This document shows, piece after piece, positions 61,701 to 64,000 of a stretch of 64,000 nucleotides of DNA. Position 1 is the stretch's first letter, and every line of letters begins with the position of its first letter. Source of the stretch: Flavobacteriaceae bacterium (GTDB lineage Bacteria > Bacteroidota > Bacteroidia > Flavobacteriales > Flavobacteriaceae); contig JAURRA010000010.1 in NCBI GenBank assembly GCA_030835825.1, positions 89,866-153,865 of the forward strand, given 5' to 3'. The position numbers and the translations under genes are program-made. The notes below the pieces were generated by a model that was not told the DNA's origin, did no database searches, and worked only from the letters and a program-made list of their open reading frames with translations.

Positions 61701-64000
61701 ACCTGAATAACTCATTGGATCATATCCTGGATTAATCGTTGCGATTCCATCATATAATTTAGTAACCGATTCCGCATTTTCATTCTCTCCTGTTAGAACC
61801 ATGTCAACAGCCCCATCGTTGTTATAATCTCCTAGTGCTATTGAACCATTGATCAGTCCAGCAATACCCATTTCATCCTCTTGACCCGAAAGCAGTGATC
61901 GCTTATAAACTTTCAAGGCATCATTGGACTGGTTGGTTTGTCCCATATAGTAAATATAATTACCAAAGAATGCTGCTGAGGAATTGTCCATATCAGTGAT
62001 ATAACCATTGTTCCACCACCAGTTGTTTTGAACCTCAGGCTTGATGAAAGTATTGTTTTGAATTTTTGAGTTGGATTCGCCAATCATGAATATATCCAAA
62101 TCGCCGTCAAATTCATTATCAGCAATTTTGATTGTTCCATTGCGGACGCCCTCTTGACCAAATTGATTATTGAAATCTTGCTCTTGAACAAGAGATTCCC
62201 CTTCTCGCAGGTAGATGTATTTTTTCCAAACGTTTACCCCATCGACAATGGCCATACCGTTAATCACGAAATCGATATCTCCGTCATTATCTAAATCTCC
62301 TGAGTCGAGAGAACTTCCAAATAAGTCGGGCAATACCAAATCGGAGTTTGGCACCAAAATTCCGTCGACATTGCGATATACCGTCGTAGCTGGTAAATCT
62401 GAGGTGTCTAATCCAGACACTATTAAATCGATGGATCCGTCCTTATCATAATCTGACCAAATCAGATCACCTTCATATCTAGGGTCCAAATTAGGTTGAT
62501 TGCTATCCACAAATACGCCATCTACGTTTTCATATAGCCTGGTAACAATTCCATCCTGAACGCCAATACCCATGATAGCTAAATCTTGGTCACCATCACT
62601 GTCATAATCACCCCATGCTACTGCAGAGGAGCTCAATGCTGGCACGTTGACTAATGCATCTAAGTCCTCATTGAGCGACAATTCGTTATTCAACAGCGTT
62701 AGTTCAATGTCACTTAATTCATCCCCATCGGCTAAGCTGGCATTAATAGGGTCTAGGAACCCGAGTACTATTGACTCGTTCTCCTCTTCTCCTGGACTAT
62801 TTAAATCATCTTCCATTCCTATAACTTCTAGAGAGCCCGTGACTTCTCCGGCAAGTATTGTGATTTCAGGAACAGACTTATAACCATTAATCTGATAGGA
62901 TCCGCCATTCATAGAATTTAAAAGGGCCAACTGACCCGAGCTAGTGAAGGTAAAGTCAGTGATAGATGACACCTCTTCTCCCATTTCAAAATCTACGACA
63001 GTAAAGCCTTCTAGGTTAGCTTCGAAACGCAGAATTTGATTCTCTCCATTACTGTAGTTTATTATTTTGCCATACAAGCTGTTATTCAGAAATTGAAGTT
63101 TTCGCAATTGGAAATAGCCAGGGTAACTGTCTAAAACCGGTGATCTGACAAAGTTACCTTCATCATTGATAATAAATATTCCATCATCTCTCTGAAAATA
63201 TATATTCTCATCAGTATCTGCTACAATTCCAGAAAAGCCGTCAACTGGATAGCCGTTGCCTTGACTAAGCAATACAGGATCTTCACCTGATAACTTCGAT
63301 TGCACATTAAATACTCCGCCTCCATCACGACGGATATAAAAGACCTTCCCGTCGACAACATCCATTATTTCTAGATACGATTCGTCTGTATTCTCTAAAT
63401 TGGGAATAACATCGGCAGTGAATTCCATTGAAATAGTATTTAATACCGACACTCTTTGATGTGCTATGAAATAAATATTAATACCATCTTTTACGATACT
63501 TCCCCCTCCGTGGTACTCATTGTTTTCTCTGAGGCTAACGGATGTCATAGTGCCGTCAAGTGCATAAATATTAATATTATCATAATCAACTAATGTCAAT
63601 AATCTGCCATCGTCTAAATACTCGAAATCTCTGATATTAGAGTCCAGCGATTGCAGTAAAAATTCGTCTCCCTTGGTTTCATAGTTTACCGTATAGTCTA
63701 ACTCATTAGTAGCTGTTCCGTCAAAAGTCAATTGAACTACGACATTTCTTGCTGTAGGCTCATTGATACTTGCCGTAATTATCGAAGACTCGTGCTCTGC
63801 AAATTCTAAACGTGAGGCTACAATTTCTGAAAGAAGAGGATTGTCTTCACTGGATAAACTCAAAGTAACATCAGTTGTCTCGGTAGTCGCATTGACCAAT
63901 GTGCCAAATGTGAAAACAATCGATTCTAATACCTCGACCTCATCATCGTCCAACCCTTGAGTTGATATGCTAACACTGCCTGTTGAGGCTCCTGCTGGTA
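58752..64000 (-). CDS. Very large T9SS-secreted FG-GAP/VCBS and fibronectin-III protein with dockerin-like segment (5' end outside window)
   Basis: The frame continues past the right edge (codons before the TTG at 63953 are open, reading GASTGSVSISTQG), so at least 1748 residues are present and the N-terminus is missing. Many FG-GAP/VCBS-like propeller units follow one another, each with a D-x-D-x-D-G calcium-loop motif (DYDSDGDQDLAI, DLDNDGDIDFVI, DFDGDGDLDIAI). Fibronectin-III-like domains come between them (SWDVPTDDFSDNLGYILRLG). A dockerin-like pair (LLGDSNGDLTVDVLDIVQ and ADVNNDQEINVLDLVG) lies at 59440-59625. A short beta domain and a T9SS sorting domain (IYPNPVQDMVNI, EIYDIQGRLVFS, QTGNYIIKI) end the protein. 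It is probably a surface or secreted adhesin-like protein. Confidence 0.9.
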   Translation of the reverse strand, partial: PAGASTGSVSISTQGLDDDEVEVLESIVFTFGTLVNATTETTDVTLSLSSEDNPLLSEIVASRLEFAEHESSIITASINEPTARNVVVQLTFDGTATNELDYTVNYETKGDEFLLQSLDSNIRDFEYLDDGRLLTLVDYDNINIYALDGTMTSVSLRENNEYHGGGSIVKDGINIYFIAHQRVSVLNTISMEFTADVIPNLENTDESYLEIMDVVDGKVFYIRRDGGGVFNVQSKLSGEDPVLLSQGNGYPVDGFSGIVADTDENIYFQRDDGIFIINDEGNFVRSPVLDSYPGYFQLRKLQFLNNSLYGKIINYSNGENQILRFEANLEGFTVVDFEMGEEVSSITDFTFTSSGQLALLNSMNGGSYQINGYKSVPEITILAGEVTGSLEVIGMEDDLNSPGEEENESIVLGFLDPINASLADGDELSDIELTLLNNELSLNEDLDALVNVPALSSSAVAWGDYDSDGDQDLAIMGIGVQDGIVTRLYENVDGVFVDSNQPNLDPRYEGDLIWSDYDKDGSIDLIVSGLDTSDLPATTVYRNVDGILVPNSDLVLPDLFGSSLDSGDLDNDGDIDFVINGMAIVDGVNVWKKYIYLREGESLVQEQDFNNQFGQEGVRNGTIKIADNEFDGDLDIFMIGESNSKIQNNTFIKPEVQNNWWWNNGYITDMDNSSAAFFGNYIYYMGQTNQSNDALKVYKRSLLSGQEDEMGIAGLINGSIALGDYNNDGAVDMVLTGENENAESVTKLYDGIATINPGYDPMSYSGFVENSEIPLIGLRNSTAEWVDYDGDGDLDLFLTGTSDSGEYTKLYRTDLLNKNNTPSDAISGLVFEDLGYGKVRLSWDVPTDDFSDNLGYILRLGTTEGGSEITNTESNLSTGQRLITKSAVIYQNSFETLLDPGNYYWSVQSVDDGLKGSVFSEENAFVLTYEWKELNQGGIIDRNINAVSSPVVKLSDIDLDNDMDLIYGSSENDNDIQVFTLGAKKFMFYDMISNSRNVSDIKFLDFNTDDIQDIIINTWDGTGNSFLKLYNSVPGSVHQEVFSAPGLYQSKIEFIDINNDGIKEIIHIGRTNAEANSQLKVLLYEQEGETISATPLDMSDQFDALKSGSYGFGNIDKDGDIDFGITGLSNTGITSKIYYNDTQIVDSSVVPLFTPSEIEFPEATDSTLDFFDFDGDGDLDIAITGQGVSGPIFKILANNGEAGGVLAFTEVPDTGLIPIREAKLDFGDYNSDGYTDILYSGKVSGEGEVTKLVEFDPLTQTYVDSNFDLSDITNASIAFGDLDGDFDLDFTIAGESASSSQNIIRTYLNVRDVSAAVIESNSLLDVDENKNSEEVFAVNERPDSPINLETEILEFDGDSNTYKIQFTWDLAQDDTTPQAGMTYALKIGTTEGAEDVMSVNALSNGYRLFAGKGNVEHQNEWVVNLPDLPEDGAYYWTVQSIDASYSGSEFATFTTVDPYERLLGDSNGDLTVDVLDIVQDVDYILGHNPSPFVYESADVNNDQEINVLDLVGTVDIILNPSDLMENEDSENKTSDSNDFDYYSSASVGDAEFDWEGNDLYVTSAFDIGGIQLAFDVDFEYVISQDIVDIETLDFTVDETRVVMLYSFNNTTIASSRTKILTRVNASQNLNINEVVVGTTEGTKLNPILKSADELADDSSFDSLKIYPNPVQDMVNIQLTTLEEVDRVSAEIYDIQGRLVFSKELEYSYGQTQTRLNLARLQTGNYIIKISAFNENLLIHQSTKVLILK

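Noticed and set aside
63951..63953. TTG at 63951-63953 as the start of the large T9SS gene
   Set aside because: The frame continues open to the window edge with protein-like sequence (GASTGSVSISTQG), so the true start is outside the window.

Overview
The window comes from the chromosome of a member of the Bacteroidetes, almost certainly family Flavobacteriaceae. The evidence is the pair of type IX secretion (T9SS) C-terminal sorting domains at the right end, several -7 boxes of the Bacteroidetes form TAnnTTTG, the flavobacterial HYC_CC_PP/DUF3347 copper cassette, and the speA-speB-deoxyhypusine-synthase-like polyamine operon. Coding density is high and the DNA is fairly AT-rich. There is one tRNA gene, and I see no rRNA, CRISPR array, insertion sequence or clear prophage.

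Layout. 0-5.5 kb: the end of a MarC-family gene and a small membrane protein; then a leftward block with a dCMP-deaminase-like enzyme, a HupE/UreJ-like membrane protein, DsbD, an arsenate-reductase-like phosphatase, a TauE/SafE permease and a CorA C-terminal stub lying against a tRNA-Pro(GGG) gene. 5.6-13.5 kb: two secreted sortilin/BNR-repeat proteins of about 1000 residues separated by a PepSY and a LolA-like protein. A third paralogue lies at 46.9-50.0 kb. 13.5-18.3 kb: a repeat-built acidic lipoprotein and the polyamine operon. 18.3-26.3 kb: an intergenic stretch with a start-less reading frame, an AlkB-like di-iron hydroxylase, a GH109-like NAD-dependent protein overlapping a GHMP sugar kinase, an M1 metallopeptidase and an AMP nucleosidase. 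26.5-34.6 kb: a copper/silver efflux operon (HYC_CC_PP protein, CusA, TolC-like, DUF3347 lipoprotein, CusB-DUF3347 fusion, zinc-ribbon protein). 34.7-46.9 kb: penicillin acylase, SulP transporter, TlpA-like lipoprotein, small membrane and envelope proteins, a SOUL protein, a PAAR-like (DUF4280) remnant antisense to a possible toxin C-terminus, an APC permease and an aldo/keto-reductase-RidA fusion. 50-56 kb: a DUF885-like protein without the zinc motif, two DoxX-like proteins, a decayed membrane-protein gene, a GNAT acetyltransferase, a lipoprotein and a membrane protein that looks like a sensor. 56-64 kb: two very large T9SS cargo proteins, the upstream one with a dockerin-like segment and running off the window, the downstream one with three cohesin-like domains.

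How the genes work together. The clearest functional unit is the Cu(I)/Ag(I) efflux operon, whose RND pump keeps the three methionines that line the CusA copper site. The polyamine operon probably converts arginine to agmatine to putrescine, followed by a deoxyhypusine-synthase-type aminobutyl transfer, most simply to homospermidine. Much of the rest is envelope biology: secreted propeller proteins, peptidases, lipoproteins and adhesin-like T9SS cargo.

Items most deserving follow-up are the PAAR-like/antisense toxin-like locus (43.1-43.9 kb), the cohesin/dockerin neighbour pair (56-64 kb), the Kelch-like transmembrane protein with a possible DNA-binding tail (54.6-55.9 kb), and the start-less coding-like frame at 18.34-18.51 kb. 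No single unit here can be called a proven new system from sequence alone.
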